A stretch of 64,000 nucleotides of DNA from Staphylotrichum longicolle (Eukaryota > Ascomycota > Sordariomycetes > Sordariales > Chaetomiaceae), in assembly GCA_019096155.1 (NCBI GenBank), contig JAHCVI010000003.1, forward strand, positions 4,092,001 through 4,156,000. Direction: 5' to 3'. The translations under genes and the position numbers were made by a program. Positions within the stretch are counted from its first letter, which is position 1. Every line of letters starts with the position of its first letter. Below are positions 1 through 11,769 of the stretch, in pieces. Under the pieces are notes generated by a model, which saw only the letters and a list, made by a program, of their open reading frames with translations, ran no database searches and was not told where the DNA came from.

Positions 1-2636
1 CAGCGCTTGTCGTTGCTTGTCGCCCTGAAGCCTCACGCGGCATCAATCACAGCCCAAGCGATTGGGACGCATAACCGGGGATGTGGTTTTTTCCCCAATT
101 TGCCGATATTGCGGCCGTCATGCTGCCCGTGCTTGTTGATGCTTGTTGCTGCCAAGCGCTCTTCTCAGGGCTCGAGGGTGGGGTGCACGGCAGAATCGCA
201 AGATCAGATTCCGCTTCCCCCAATCAGGCCGGGACCGCCCCACACCCAGTCCAAAAAGGTGGGGTCAACCCCTGAAGGGCCCTAACCGCACGGGGCCAGA
301 AGCTTCGTCGGTGGCTTCCCTCTGCTTCCACAGACACGCGGTCTGCAAGCATGGTCCTTCCTCAACTCCTTCCACAACCAACCAACTGCGGCCAAGCTTG
401 CCCGCATGCTCACAACGGTTTCTTCCTCCACGGCAGCTGCTCCCGTTAGTGAACATCTGGTGCCGATTCAATCCAGCACGGCTTTCATGCCCACTCGCTT
501 CCCAATTCCCCCGGCCTGCGTTCGCGCTAAAACCCCACTTCTTCGGGAAACCTGGGGGCTGAAAGCCTGAAACATTTCTCGACTGCCTCCTTCACCCTCT
601 TATTTTGTTGTTTTCCCGGCACCATTCTCTGTCCAGTCAAGCCTCGAAACTTGGCGGGCCGTGATGCGGTTTTCCCCCGCCGACGGGCATTTGCGTCGGT
701 AGCTTGGTCCACCTGCCTCTCCTGAGACCGGGCGTGGCTCTTCTGCGGAGCAGACGATCCGGAGTGCAAACCCGCTTGAAGCTGAACTCGCGGGTTCATC
801 TCGGATTTAGTCGTCAGTTGGGTCCCAGAGGTCAACGGTAGTTGCGCATTGCCGGGTATGGTGTGTTGTTCGACCGATAGATTACGACGTCGCTTCACGT
901 TTCATCTACTTCCCGCCTTCACCGCTTTCGTTTCTTCTCTGCTTCGTTCCATTCAACCTTGGCGATGTCCACATCGAACTCACTGCTGAGTGGATCATGT
1001 GGAGCCGGCTCCAGATCCAAAATGGCCCGGGGCCTCCCCTGACCACAAGCGCCCTCTGGCGCCCCGGGACGAGCAGCCGATGACGTCCCCCGAGCTTCAC
1101 ATGGGGCGGACGGCCCGCAAGGGAACAGTAATCCTGATCAGACGAACCAACAACTACCTCTCCTCCGTCCTCAGTAATGAAAGGGCTCGAGAAGGGCCGA
1201 GTCGAAACGCAGGACCTCTGGGCTGTTGGCAACCAGGTAACCTAAAGAGCAGAGCATGACGACACAAACGACTTCCCGTCCAGATAATATGCGAAACGCA
1301 ACCCGGTATTGACAAGAATTCAAAATGCCGTCCATAAATTGATCGGAGAGTTAAAACTAGTTTCATGCATGTTGGCGGGTGGGAATGGGGCTGCTATTCT
1401 CGGAACCGGCGCCGAGACGGACCAAGGCTGTCTTGGGTCTTGACACTCAAGACACCAAGAAAACCCCAAGAATGACAAAGACGATTTCCCGTCGACCAAG
1501 GCCGTCCAAGGATTTGGCAAAGCTTGTAGCAACCGTCGTTGTCAAGTGGAGATTGGGAACCGGGCGCAAAATCAAACTCCTCAACTCACAATTCCCCGAC
1601 ACCCCTCCAAGACCCCATGCAGAAGGCTGGCAGAGTGAATGATACTTGAAGCTTTGGAGATGAAGGAAACGAAGCCCCCACTCAGTGCTCCTGTCTCCAC
1701 GCCCCGCATAACCTCTCGGACGCAATGATGAGAATCCCAATCCGGATCGGGCATGACCGGCGCTTGATCGGGACGAGGAACCCAAGGACCTGTCCTGGCA
1801 ATGGAAGCTAAAGTAGGCCTTCCCTAGCGCCTCATGCATGCTGGGTTACACGAGCCCTATGTGTCAAAGCAGCTCTAACTGGATTCGGGGCGTCACGATC
1901 TGGTTTGGAGCGGTGTATGGCGTCACTGCTTCTGCTGCCCATGGAACAGGACTACGCCAAGCCTCAGGCCTGGTGACACCTCGAGAACTGGTTGCACCCT
2001 TGGTACAACACATATCCAAACGATGAGAAGGCGTCTCGGGTCGAAGAACAGGGCTAAAGGGGCGAGTCCTTGATACGTCCAGAGATATGGGGTATACACA
2101 GGATCAAATCGTAGAATGTCCCGACGAGGGAAGATTAGGCGCCTATTGGTTTGTGACTGAAGGCCCAAAGACCTTAAAGAAAGTACTCTACAAGAAGAAA
2201 CTCCGAAAAAGAAATCGAAAGGGAGAGATAAGACTATGAGACAGGCAAAGAAAAGCGATAGGAGGAATATAGCAGAAGAAAAGAAAGAGAGAAAGAGAAA
2301 GAGAAAGATCAAGCCAGCAACAATGGAAATGGCCTTGAATGTCGATCGGACCCCCCGGCAACCTTAATCATTTCCATCTCTCGGCTCCACGCCCTCCACG
2401 ATGCCTTCAGTCTGTGCCCAGGCCAGCCTCCGCCGTGGCAACCGCGACGTGACATTGCTGCCCGGAGCCCCGGCCGCTATCGACGGTTTGGGCCTGTCGC
2501 CGCACCCGCATCCCCATCGTGGCCCGTCGTGGCCCATCGTGGCCCATCAATCCCTCTCGTTCCAACTCATCGCCCCACCCCGGTGCTTCACCGCCCGGCG
2601 CTGGTGTCTCTGTGCCTTGGCGCCTGCTTCGCCGAC
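1..2636. other. Gene-poor leading region
   Basis: I see no open reading frame here that looks like a protein or splices into one. It contains a purine-rich tract (about 2268-2312) that creates a fake hydrophobic frame on the minus strand, and a short triplicated 10-mer (2517-2548). No transposon ends or RNA genes were recognised. Confidence 0.5.
2517..2548. repeat. Three tandem copies of a 10-mer
   Basis: The unit cgtggcccat, with one variant base in the first copy, is repeated three times just downstream of the coiled-coil gene stop. It is probably a simple slippage product. Confidence 0.7.
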
Positions 2637-3098
2637 CTAGTTGTTTGTGGCGTTCTGGTGGCCTCCGTTGGACTCGGCGAGCCTGGCCCTGTGCATCTCC
2701 CCCTCCAGCCTGTGCATCTCTTGCTCCAGTCTGAAGACGAGTTGGTCGAGTTGGCCGATTTGATCCTCCAGGCCCTGAACACGCTGCTTAGTCGCGTCGA
2801 GTTGCTGGCTCTCTTGATGGGCGAGCTGCTCATGGGTTATGATTGTCAACGGGATAGGGAGGCCCGCGACCCATAGTCCGATGTTTTCCTGGCGGATGTG
2901 ATGGGTGGAATAAAGGAGCCCGAGTCGCGAGACCCGGATTTCCTCCCTGGTCGTTCTGATATCTTCGACCACACGCGCGCGAAGTTCGCGGCATGAGGCC
3001 AGAAGTTCCTGTTGTTCTTGCAAAACTCTGGCGATCTCGTTTGCAGACATGATAATTTGATCAACCCGTTCGACGGTTGGTCTCGAGTTGTCCGCCAT
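2637..3098 (-). CDS. Small coiled-coil protein of unknown function
   Basis: A 153-residue protein starting at the ATG at 3098 (MADNSRPTVER...). The frame is open further upstream but has no ATG there. The sequence is helical: the first half has an RARVVEDIRTTREE-type stretch, then a short hydrophobic patch (GLWVAGLPIPLTII, around residue 75), then a heptad-rich coiled coil (QRVQGLEDQIGQLDQLVFRL) to near the C-terminus. There is no signal peptide. I do not recognise a family. The biased composition and lack of introns leave some doubt, but the frame is much more protein-like than its alternatives. It sits alone in a gene-poor stretch. Confidence 0.55.
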   Translation of the reverse strand: MADNSRPTVERVDQIIMSANEIARVLQEQQELLASCRELRARVVEDIRTTREEIRVSRLGLLYSTHHIRQENIGLWVAGLPIPLTIITHEQLAHQESQQLDATKQRVQGLEDQIGQLDQLVFRLEQEMHRLEGEMHRARLAESNGGHQNATNN

Positions 3099-4960
3099 GT
3101 CGTTGTCTTGGCCGAAGATTTGGGTGATGCAACGACTTGTCAGGTTGGGTGCGTTGAGGAATGTTTTCGGACTTGTTCTCGAAAGTCTATCCAGCGGTGG
3201 GTATGGGAGGTTAGCAAAATCATCCAAGGTGATGGTTGCCTGTGATACCTACGCGTTGCCGGAACCCGCTACTCGCCGTTGCTGCAACCGCTCGATTGCG
3301 ATTATTTTTGTGACGCCAGGCAAGTCGAGATTTGTTCAGTTGATTGAAGACAGTAAATTGTCGAAAGAAGAAGGGATTGAGAAAACGCAGAAGAGAGAGA
3401 TATCATCCATGCCCAGCTGCAATGTGGAGGGTTGAAAGTCAGGTATTTGGTAGTTTGTGTTTTGGGTTGAAGAAAGAGTGAGAGAAATAAGCTACCTTAT
3501 CTAATTCATGGAAAGGAAACAAAAAGTACAATGAGTGAGTGGAAAGAGAGGGCTGTTCATGATTCTAGACAAGGCCACTGTTCTCAACATTGAAGCCCGG
3601 CTGTCAGCAAAACCCTCCAATTGTTCCCAGAGTCAGATTATGCACCATATATTTATGCAGATATTGTTGTGAAAAAGAAGGAAAATTCGGCTGAAATCGA
3701 GGACGGAATCTTTTAAGACGCCGTCCTAAATGATTGTTGTCCAACAACCAACATGGAAGAGCTAAAGTTGTTCGCATCCCTTCTGATTCTTTGTCAACAT
3801 GGAACCATCTTCAGAGAAACCGTGACGTTTTCCACTTCCCTCTTCATCTGGCATTTTCGGCCTTCTGCCTTGAAACTTCCTCGCAAACCTATAAATGCAC
3901 GCTCGATGTCTTAACTATTACAAGCTCAGGTGTTACCAAGCGATCGAAGACACTGTCTAAGCTATTTATTAGCAGGTTGATCAAGAGAACCTTCGTTCTC
4001 AGACACAGCAATTTCTGGAGCGTTGTCAAACAGAATAGGTAAGTAGCGCAGCCTCAGCCTTCCGGCAGGTGGGTGTGACAAGAAACACAATAAACTAGTG
4101 CACAAATATGCAAGACAATTGAACAACTAGCATTCAAACTTAATACACCGGCACCCAAACACAATGGCAAGCTCGCACCCGAAAACGGCAGTTTCTGACA
4201 ACAATCGTCATCAGACAGCATCAACATCAATTGAGTGACCCATCGTTTGAGCACGCCAGCCACAAATAACCTACTCTGAGTCCGACAACATGAACATGAT
4301 CGACAACAACGGGTGGGCCCACCCTGGTGAGTCTGGTCCCCAAAGAATCGGATGTTCCGAGTGCCAAGCCCAGATGTCCGGCATTTCCCCAGCTCAGAAG
4401 CCCAAGTTGTTCTTCAACCGATACAGCTGTGGCAGCAAGATAAAATCATGCTCAGAAAACCGCTCAAAATTAGACTTGGGGCAATCAATGACTGAGGTTT
4501 GCGTTTCTTCTGACTCTGTATCTCTACGAACCCACCATCCGGAGTCCCGAGCCCCATGCCGGGACCACACTGCATTGGAGAAATACCCGACCTGGGACCG
4601 ATCAGCGGGAACCAAACTCCGGCAACCCTCACCGCGGAGGGGTTGGACGTCAGTTGTGCCAATGAGAAAGATGCCGCCCCTTGCACTAGCCTCGATTCTG
4701 TACCACAGCGGTGATGCTCAACGACCAATACCACGCTAGCAGCAATCCAGGGGAAGTTCCCTGTTCTCCTCCAATTCATGGCTATCGGGAGTGATGAGCG
4801 AGTTCTATCATATTCGGAATGATAAGCTGTATCTCGGTTTCGGGAACGAGAAGCGGCTGCTGTGATCTTGGCAGATTACGTCTGAGAAACCGAGTCAGGG
4901 AACAGAAACCTGCGAGGGCTGGCTGATTGTGGTCGCGTGCAGGATGAAGACAGCTTCGGG
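3099..4960. other. AT-richer intergenic stretch
   Basis: Base composition drops towards AT between about 3.3 and 4.3 kb compared with the flanking genes. Short frames occur on both strands, but none has a recognisable domain or a convincing exon structure. It could be an old repeat or spacer; I see no terminal repeats. Confidence 0.4.
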
Positions 4961-4968
4961 ATATAAAA
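4961..4968 (+). promoter_or_regulatory. TATA-like box of the M20 amidohydrolase gene
   Basis: The sequence atataaaa lies 94-101 nt upstream of the ATG at 5062, a plausible spacing for a fungal TATA element. This is positional inference only. Confidence 0.4.
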
Positions 4969-5061
4969 TGTTCTCACCCGTCTAGCCCAGACTACCCCGG
5001 ACTTCCCCAGATTCGAGTGACCAGTCAGGGGCATCCGATTGACAGGCGATTCGAGTTCACC

Positions 5062-6692
5062 ATGAAGGCCTCCATTCTCTCTGCGGTCGCGGTCCTCACC
5101 GGCCATGTGGTTGCAAAGCCAGGCCCACCCCCTCCCAGCCTCGCCTCCCGCCTGCAGAACATCTCAGCAAGCATCTTCCCCGACCTCAAGGCCATCTCTC
5201 TCGACATCTGGAACCATCCGGAACTCGGCGGCAATGAGCATCACGCCCACGACCTCGTCGTCAACTACTTCAGCAACCAACGCAAGGGAGAATGGAAGGT
5301 CACCCCTCACGCGCACGGCATGGAGACGTCCTGGCCTGGCGCCTCGAGTTTGAGCACCGCCCCAAGGGCAAAGGGTACTCGTGTGGAAAGCCTCTGCCCG
5401 CCATCGGGTTCATGGCCGAGTACGACGCCCTCCCCGAGGTGGGGCACGCGTGCGGCCACAACCAGATCACGCTCGTCGGCACGGCGGCCGCGAGTATGGT
5501 GCGGCGCGCGTTGATCGAGCTGGACCTGCCCGGACGCGTCGTCGTCGTCGGTACCCCTGACGAGGAGGGTGGCGGTGGCAAGTTGAACCTGGTTGAGGCT
5601 GGTGCGTTTGATGGTATCGATATCTGGATGATGGCTCATCCCAGTGCTACGGACGTCATCTCGCCGTTCAAGTCGGTCACCGACATCAAGGCCCAGTTCC
5701 GCCGGGATACGCACAACGAGGTGATTCGGGAGGCGTACAGCGCGATGCTGGCGGTCAAGGACCTCGTTGCTGCCAATGGCCTGCCCGGGACGGCATCGAC
5801 CGCCTCGGGGGTTGTCAACGTGGGCGTGTTTGCTGCGAACGTCGCACAAGGCCACATTGCCCTGGGCATCAGCGGCACGACGTTGGAGAAGGTCCAGGAG
5901 ACCGTCGCGTCTAGTTTGGATGACACGTACCACGGAGTTAGCTTCACTGCGGTCCCCGACGCGTCTGTCGCCGGTGGAGTCAACCTTACCGTTTTGGGTC
6001 CCGGCGGCCACGGCTCCGAAGGCGACAACAACCCGCTCACCCTCACAATTGAGACGTTCCGCGCCTTGAACGCGGACGCACAGGGCGAGAACCTCGCGTT
6101 CTACCTCCCCGGCAACACAACTTCCTCAGGCCTCGACGTCACCTTTGACATTCGCACCCGGTATACCGTCGAGCTCTCTTCGGTCGTCGAGGCCGTCAAG
6201 GCCGCGATTGGGTCCGTCAGCAAGGCGGTAATCCTCACCGGCGGCCACGAGGGGCCGCTCTCCGACTCGACAACCTCGCATGACCACACCCCGTCCCTTG
6301 AGGTCACATCTTACCTGCCGGACGCGTTCCTCGAGGTGACCAAGCAGGCCGAGCTGTACGGCGAGAACAACGACTGGATCGTCTCGGACAAGGCCCCGGC
6401 GTCGACTGACGCTTCGTTTGTGCAGGGGGCTGTGGTCGACCCCAAGACGTATGAGCTGGTCAGCGCCGCCAGGGCCGTGTTCCACCCCAGCTACAACATT
6501 TGCCCGCCTGAGATGGCGTCGTGCCCGTTCAACCACGAGCCGGCGTTCCGGGAGCTGGCCGGGGCCGAGTTTGGCCTTGGGCAGGCCGAGATCATGTCGC
6601 GGGCGTTGGCGGAGCTAGCGGTGAAGCTTCTGGAGGGCAAGAAGATGATGAAGGATGCGGTGGCTATTGTGGGCAAGAAGAAGCATGACTGA
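5062..6692 (+). pseudogene. Secreted M20-family amidohydrolase, frame broken by a 5-bp duplication
   Basis: The ATG at 5062 begins a signal peptide (MKASILSAVAVLTGHVVA) followed by an M20/aminoacylase-1-like-2 type metallo-amidohydrolase. Visible landmarks are WNHPELGGNEHHAHD, GFMAEYDALPEVGHACGHN (metal-binding H and D region), GTPDEEGGGG (acidic metal and catalytic residues) and MAHPSATD. The family hydrolyses amide or peptide bonds of small substrates; here it would act outside the cell or in the secretory pathway. The reading frame changes at about 5326-5336, where cctgg is tandemly duplicated. Without one copy the gene is 1626 nt (541 residues) and ...METSW joins RLEFEHRP exactly as the family pattern expects. 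The middle of the protein also departs from the usual dimerisation-domain order. It is either a recent pseudogene or an allele/assembly error. Confidence 0.75.
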
Positions 6693-7259
6693 GGCTTGCC
6701 TTCGACTCGAGTGACTTGACTGTCGCTGCGTTAGTTACCCTGATCGATTTACAGCTTTTGCAATATGATCTCAAGGTCGTTCCAAGAAAAGACAAAGTTT
6801 TAAAACACAATAACAAAGCCATTTGCTTCTTTCACTGCTTTCAGGACTTGGAGTCGTGTTTGTGCTGAAGTTTAGGCGGCCCCCCAGTCAACACCGAGTG
6901 TTTGGTTGAGCGCTCCTTCCTTCGTCCGACTCCCAAGTCCGGAAGCCGCGTCTCAGGAAAAGCTTAATTGACCTTAATTGTGGACTTGAGCGGGAGAACC
7001 ATCACTCTTTCCTGTAATCGACCAAGCTTTCGTGCCAAAAAGCAAAGCTGAAAAGCATCACTCAGGTTCCACTCCCGAGTGGTGGCCCGGAGTGTCCTGC
7101 TTCAAATTCTCCAACCACCCATCCGTCCACCCGCTCGGCTGCTTGCCTTGTCATTCGATCTTTTCTTCCAATGGTCTCCAGACAGTACCGGACCGAGCTC
7201 CGTGCCAACAGAACCACCCTTCTTTTCCCATTCCACCCCACGGCAAACCTCAGAAAAGG
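6693..7259. other. Intergenic spacer after the amidohydrolase
   Basis: Presumed 3' UTR of the amidohydrolase and 5' region of the next gene. I see no distinct element. Confidence 0.4.
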
Positions 7260-8437
7260 ATGTATTATTCCTGCCCGTTCTTCTGGAACTTGAAACCATT
7301 TGAAGGGTAAGACTGATGATATTTTCATTTCCTTGAACTCAAGGGCCTGTTGCAATAAAATACTAATCGTTTCTGTTCAAGAAGTACCCTTGTGCAGACC
7401 GCGACCATCTCAAGGGCAACATCTATCCTCTATACATCAGTCCGAAGCAATTTGATAGAGCGAGACGCCAAGCTGCCCGGCAACGATAACATCCCTCAGC
7501 GAATTGACGAGTTGAAACAAGACGCTATCGGCCGTTTCATCACGAACAGTAGGGGTTGTGTCAAGATGGTGTGCGATTACACCGGGCTAGACATGTCCTG
7601 GTCCCCTACTCCCCTTCGCGTGAGCACGGAGGCAATCTACCTTTCGTCGGGAGTAGATGGCCAATGCCTCTACCATGCACGACCCAATGTCGCCAACATT
7701 TCGGTATGTCTCAACCTTCTGAAGAGGAAACATCCCATCCTCGTCCTTCCTGTTCTCGCCACCTACCTCAGAGCACACAAGGAGCCCGATTTCTCTCAAC
7801 GAAAGGCCTGTGAACATGGGTGTACGTTGCGTTGTGCAGCGTGGCCATTATGGGCAGGATCTTTCATTGCACCCTTGCCCATCAAACACAGATTCAAGAA
7901 GGGTCATAATGGGACAAGGGAAAGCCGAAGGCAGTTTTTGAGGCATGGCGAACTGGAACGTTTAGCCAGGCGGTCCGCGACGAGGTCGAGTCCTGGAGCG
8001 AGGAGGGGCTTCTTGGGGACGAAAAATTCCGCCAGTTCAAGAATGCCCTGCCCGAGTCAAGGCTCGTTGCGTGGGAAGAGGTCTATAGGTGGATGACGAG
8101 GATTGCGACCAAGTACGGCCTCACTCGTAAAGAATTTGACGAGTACTGCACGATGCCTTCCACGTCCGCAAACGGCACACGCATCTTCTACCCATTCCAC
8201 ATTCTCTCGAGACCACAGGCCAAAGGAATATGGCAATGGCATACGCTTTATGCCATGGCAAGAGCGATGCTCTCCCGTATGAGGACACGCTGCAACAAGT
8301 ATGCCGAGGCCGCTGGGCTCGGCGAGCGACAGATGGACCCTGCCCGGGTGATCTATTGGTGGGCACATCACCTCTGTCAGAAGATCCAAGGGAGGCCTGA
8401 GATGTTGAGCGGCCGGCATGCCTTGGCCCTCTTTTAG
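7260..8437 (+). CDS. Orphan fungal multi-exon protein
   Basis: A probable spliced gene. The first exon may be 7260-7306 (MYYSCPFFWNLKPFEG), with a canonical donor gtaaga and acceptor ttcaag at 7376-7381 (branch tactaat). The exon at about 7382-7815 carries RRQAARQR, then NIPQRIDELKQDAIGRF, and later LRVSTEAIYLSSGVDG. After another intron (about 7820-7905) the last exon has AVFEAWRTGTFSQ, RLVAWEEVYRWMTRIATKYG, FYPFHILSRPQAKG, MDPARVIYWWAHHLCQKI and a stop at 8437. I recall similar uncharacterised fungal proteins with the FHILPRP and YWWAH motifs but know no function. The join between ...RRQAARQR and NIPQR needs a frame change near 7490, so the copy may be damaged. Exon borders are approximate. 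Confidence 0.45.
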
Positions 8438-8980
8438 TAAATTTCCCATTCTAGCTAACAAGTCCGAACTGCCGAGTAAATAGAGCAACCTAATTGTGGT
8501 CAATTGCTTGATCTTTCCTCTTCTCTCTTCTTCCATTCTCTCTTCCATTCTCTCTTCCATTTCTCTTCATTCTCTTCCATTCTCTCAGCCTTTCTCTACA
8601 CGGTCCCCTTTTTCCCTGATCTTTCTCTTTTTCTTTTCTCTTTTTTACCCTTTTCTTCGTTTCATCCCTTTTCTTTGTTTTCCCACCCCTTTTCTTCTTC
8701 TTTTACCCATCTCCTTCTTCTTTTCACTCCTTTCCTCTTCTTTTTGCTTCAGTTCCTTGCCTATTCGCTTCTCTAATTCCACCTTACAGCAGCAAGCCTG
8801 GTCTGCAGCCAGTGCCTCATTAGCCTTCCCTTCAGAACATAACAATCTCTTGATTCTCCATGCTGGTGAGTGAGCAGCTCGTCTGATACGGCTTGTCCAT
8901 TGACTCGACTGGTAAGATGATCGAGGCAAGTCTGGCTGTGCGTAGCATACCCGCAATATTACACTCTAAGCGTTGTACAG
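8438..8980. other. Spacer dominated by a pyrimidine tract
   Basis: The region between the orphan gene and the next candidate exon is largely the C/T-rich tract listed separately. It produces artefactual Ser/Leu/Phe-rich frames on one strand and Lys/Glu-rich frames on the other. Confidence 0.5.
8513..8766. repeat. About 250-nt polypyrimidine tract with tandem 12-mers
   Basis: Nearly pure C/T on the plus strand. The left end contains tandem copies of ttccattctctc (about 8530-8585). Such tracts can form triplex or unusual DNA structures. It lies directly downstream of the orphan gene stop. Confidence 0.8.
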
Positions 8981-9636
8981 AGACGCCGTTTGCTACAACC
9001 TTGGCACAGAATGCGACCTTTGCGAGTTGATCCGTTCTCGGGTGTTGTCCAGGCTGGGGTTGTCTGATGGCAGCGAACTGCCACCAAGCATGCTAAAAGT
9101 AAACGCGATGAGCGAGATGCTTAGGATGCAGAACAGTTTCTGGGGCTGTTTCTGTCGCGAACAGGAGCCGTGCCCTCTGAGGCATCACCCTCGCTGCAAA
9201 CGGCGATGCTGCCGTGTATGTCCGGCACGGAGGCGCTGGCCAGGTACGCATTGTTACAGGTCTGTGTGTGTGAGACTGACCGTTGTCTATCGCAGCTTGC
9301 TGGAGATGGTACTGGGCAACTTCCACTGCTCTGAGTTTTATGTCTTTGCGATGCAAGGAGCTCGGAGGTCTATTTTACCACAGCCTACAGCCCGAGAAGT
9401 GTTCTGGGTCCCAGCCAGCTGTTGGCGTACTGAGACATTGGCGGCGAGAAACGCGGAGGGGGCGACAAGCGGGGTTACGGGAGTCTTCGCCATGGGAGGA
9501 GAATTTAGGGTTCGGCCTTCGGCGTACCCACGCACGATGGTCCACAGGGCTGCACGGAGTCGCGGATTCGACGCGAAGAGTTGCGAGGCCTATTCACCCT
9601 TCTGCTTGCCTCATTCTGCCATCACGAACAAAGTAA
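8981..9636 (+). CDS. Possible two-exon gene, unknown product (uncertain)
   Basis: A candidate exon follows the acceptor ttgtacag at 8973-8980 and encodes a Cys-rich segment (YNLGTECDLCELI, then FWGCFCREQEPCPL). A canonical short intron appears at 9244-9295 (gtacgc, branch gactgac, end cgcag). Reading continues to a stop at 9636. No ATG opens the frame in this exon, so an upstream exon must exist, for example ending before gtgagtgagc near 8870. I recognise no domain. Treat as a hypothesis. Confidence 0.25.
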
Positions 9637-11769
9637 TCAAGGTCAGAAGGACGCCAAGTCTACATTGGGCCAGATACATGAGTCCCCGTGACCCCGAAAC
9701 CTGCAAGCAATGCTCCCGGCCTGGTGCTTGTCATGCTCGTGCCTGGTCAGGACATCTGCTTGTGTAAAGACTGAGTACCTAATGACTTCATCACTCCAAG
9801 AACTGTTGGTCGTGTCCCTCTGTTTGACCCTTGTTGTTCAGTGTATGCAGCAATTTTTCTCTCAACCACCAAGGCAGGCACTCAAGCCAGTTCTTCCTCT
9901 GTATTCTAGCATTTGACTGCCGCGCAGAAGTACAGCTGGGCCCGGACCAATGTGAGACAATCCCCGTAATTTCCTAGCAGGTGTGAACTCTCCATGAGCA
10001 TCCCGAGAGCACTGAAACGATTTGAGTCCGAGATTAACGGCCTGGACACGCACATCAAGGTTGCTCTGCAATGTGAAAGATGTTTCACCTTCATCTCACG
10101 CACGCCGAATGATCGAATGAACAATGTCATGTGAAACTGGGGACGATATCGGTCGCCCTTGACTGTTTTGCCCCACCCTGCCCATTGACACGTTCACTTA
10201 TGGTTCTTCGAAATGCCAAGATGGACGGTGTCGACGTGGATTCTCACCTTATGAGGTTCTCCAATGATGGTTTTGGAGCAAATGCATCCATCGCAGGAAC
10301 AGGGATCCTGAGCGATCCATATGCCCCTCTCTCTCTTTGTGCTCACAGGGTACCCAATACTCCTCATCGATCTTGTCTGTTCGCTTCTCGCTATCACCCT
10401 CATTTTGCCGACATGAGCTGCTGCTCCTAGAGTGAGCTTGGTGATAATGAACCAGCAGGAGGCCAGGTCGCTGGGGTTCGACGAGGCAGTCGGAGCCGTG
10501 GAATATCTGGCGATGTTGTGATGTATCGTCCCGAAACCAGCTGTCGACTAGTACAAGGGGGATGCAACTGTAGATGGAGGTGGTTGTGATCTGATCTCGT
10601 TGTCCCATTTCCCCACCCAGGGGCTTGTCCCAAGGTCTTGATCCAATGCACTGCGGTGAGATGAGGTTTCCCCCCCCTATCCTTCTTCCTATCTTTCTTC
10701 TTATTGAGTGTTTTATCTTCTTCTACTTTCCTCACTCTCTCCATTGATCTCTTTCTTACCGCTTCTCAACCACGGTTTTTTCTTGCACTTTGTCTTACAT
10801 TTTCATCTTCCATTGTAGTCGTCGGTTTGTTCATCTCTCTTTCTTAGGCATACTATACTCTATTTCCACAAGGTTACCTGCTGTACATTACAGCTCTTCT
10901 TTGTTCTCGTCTCCATTATGATTGTCTTGAACCCCTAACCTCTGAAAGGAGAGTCGGAGCTCTCCAGGACTGTTGAACAGCGGTGCCTTTCACCCCGTTC
11001 AGTGAGTCTATTGACCAGAGGGGGGGCATTTCACCCTTTTTTCTTTTCGCTGCGTCTGGGGAGGGGGCTTTTCCGGGGAATAATAGGACCAAAGGTTGGC
11101 CCCTATCTTGAGTGCAGAGGTAAGGTGGCATGGAGGTGCTCTCCAATACATACTAATTACGAAACTTGACGCTTTTCACAGGTTCTATGACGAAGGCCGA
11201 GACACTTGTGACCATGATTATCAGAAAGATGAGAGAATGGCGTCAACAACCAAGAATTGCAGATGTCAAGAACTGGCGATGTCTAACGCAATGGCCACAC
11301 ATGGCGAAACCCTTGCACACTTCATATGGAAAAATGCTCAACGACGAGATAGCATTTGGAGTGACAGGACAATGTAAGCACCTCAGTTGAGTTGCTGAAT
11401 CGTGACCTTGTAACCTGAATCCGAGCGAGACTATCTTATGGTTGATTACCTCTCATTTGCTCATTTTGCCGAATGGCAATTCCTGAATAATGGGACTTGA
11501 CAGTGGGTTCAGCTGTGAACGAGGAACGACAGGCGTGTGCAAGATGAAGAACCGACATCGCCAATTATCGGCCATTGCTCAGTGTTTGTTGACATTTCAA
11601 GTTGTTAGTGACCATTGTATATCTTTCAAAAGCAGCACAGCTTGTTCTGATCTAGTCGTACATAAGGTATCTCCAACATGCCAAGAATGCTCCCTTGACT
11701 AGACCGTCCAGCTCACATCTGACAACCTTGATGCTAGGCTTTGTCTAGCAATCCAACATGTCCATTTCT
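9637..11769. other. Intergenic or degenerate region
   Basis: It contains fragments that look like isolated exons, notably 11182-11371, which is flanked by gtaagg...tactaattac...cacag and by a gtaagc donor. They cannot be joined into a recognisable protein. This may be gene debris or a lineage-specific gene; no transposon domain was seen. Confidence 0.35.

Noticed and set aside
1923..2312. Hydrophobic minus-strand frame (FLFLSFFSS...)
   Set aside because: Artefact of a purine-rich tract on the plus strand.
8496..8873. Ser/Leu/Phe-rich frames resembling a membrane protein
   Set aside because: Produced by the polypyrimidine tract at 8513-8766.
10441..10500. tRNA-like B-box (ggttcga)
   Set aside because: The flanking bases do not fit a B box and no matching A box or acceptor stem is present.
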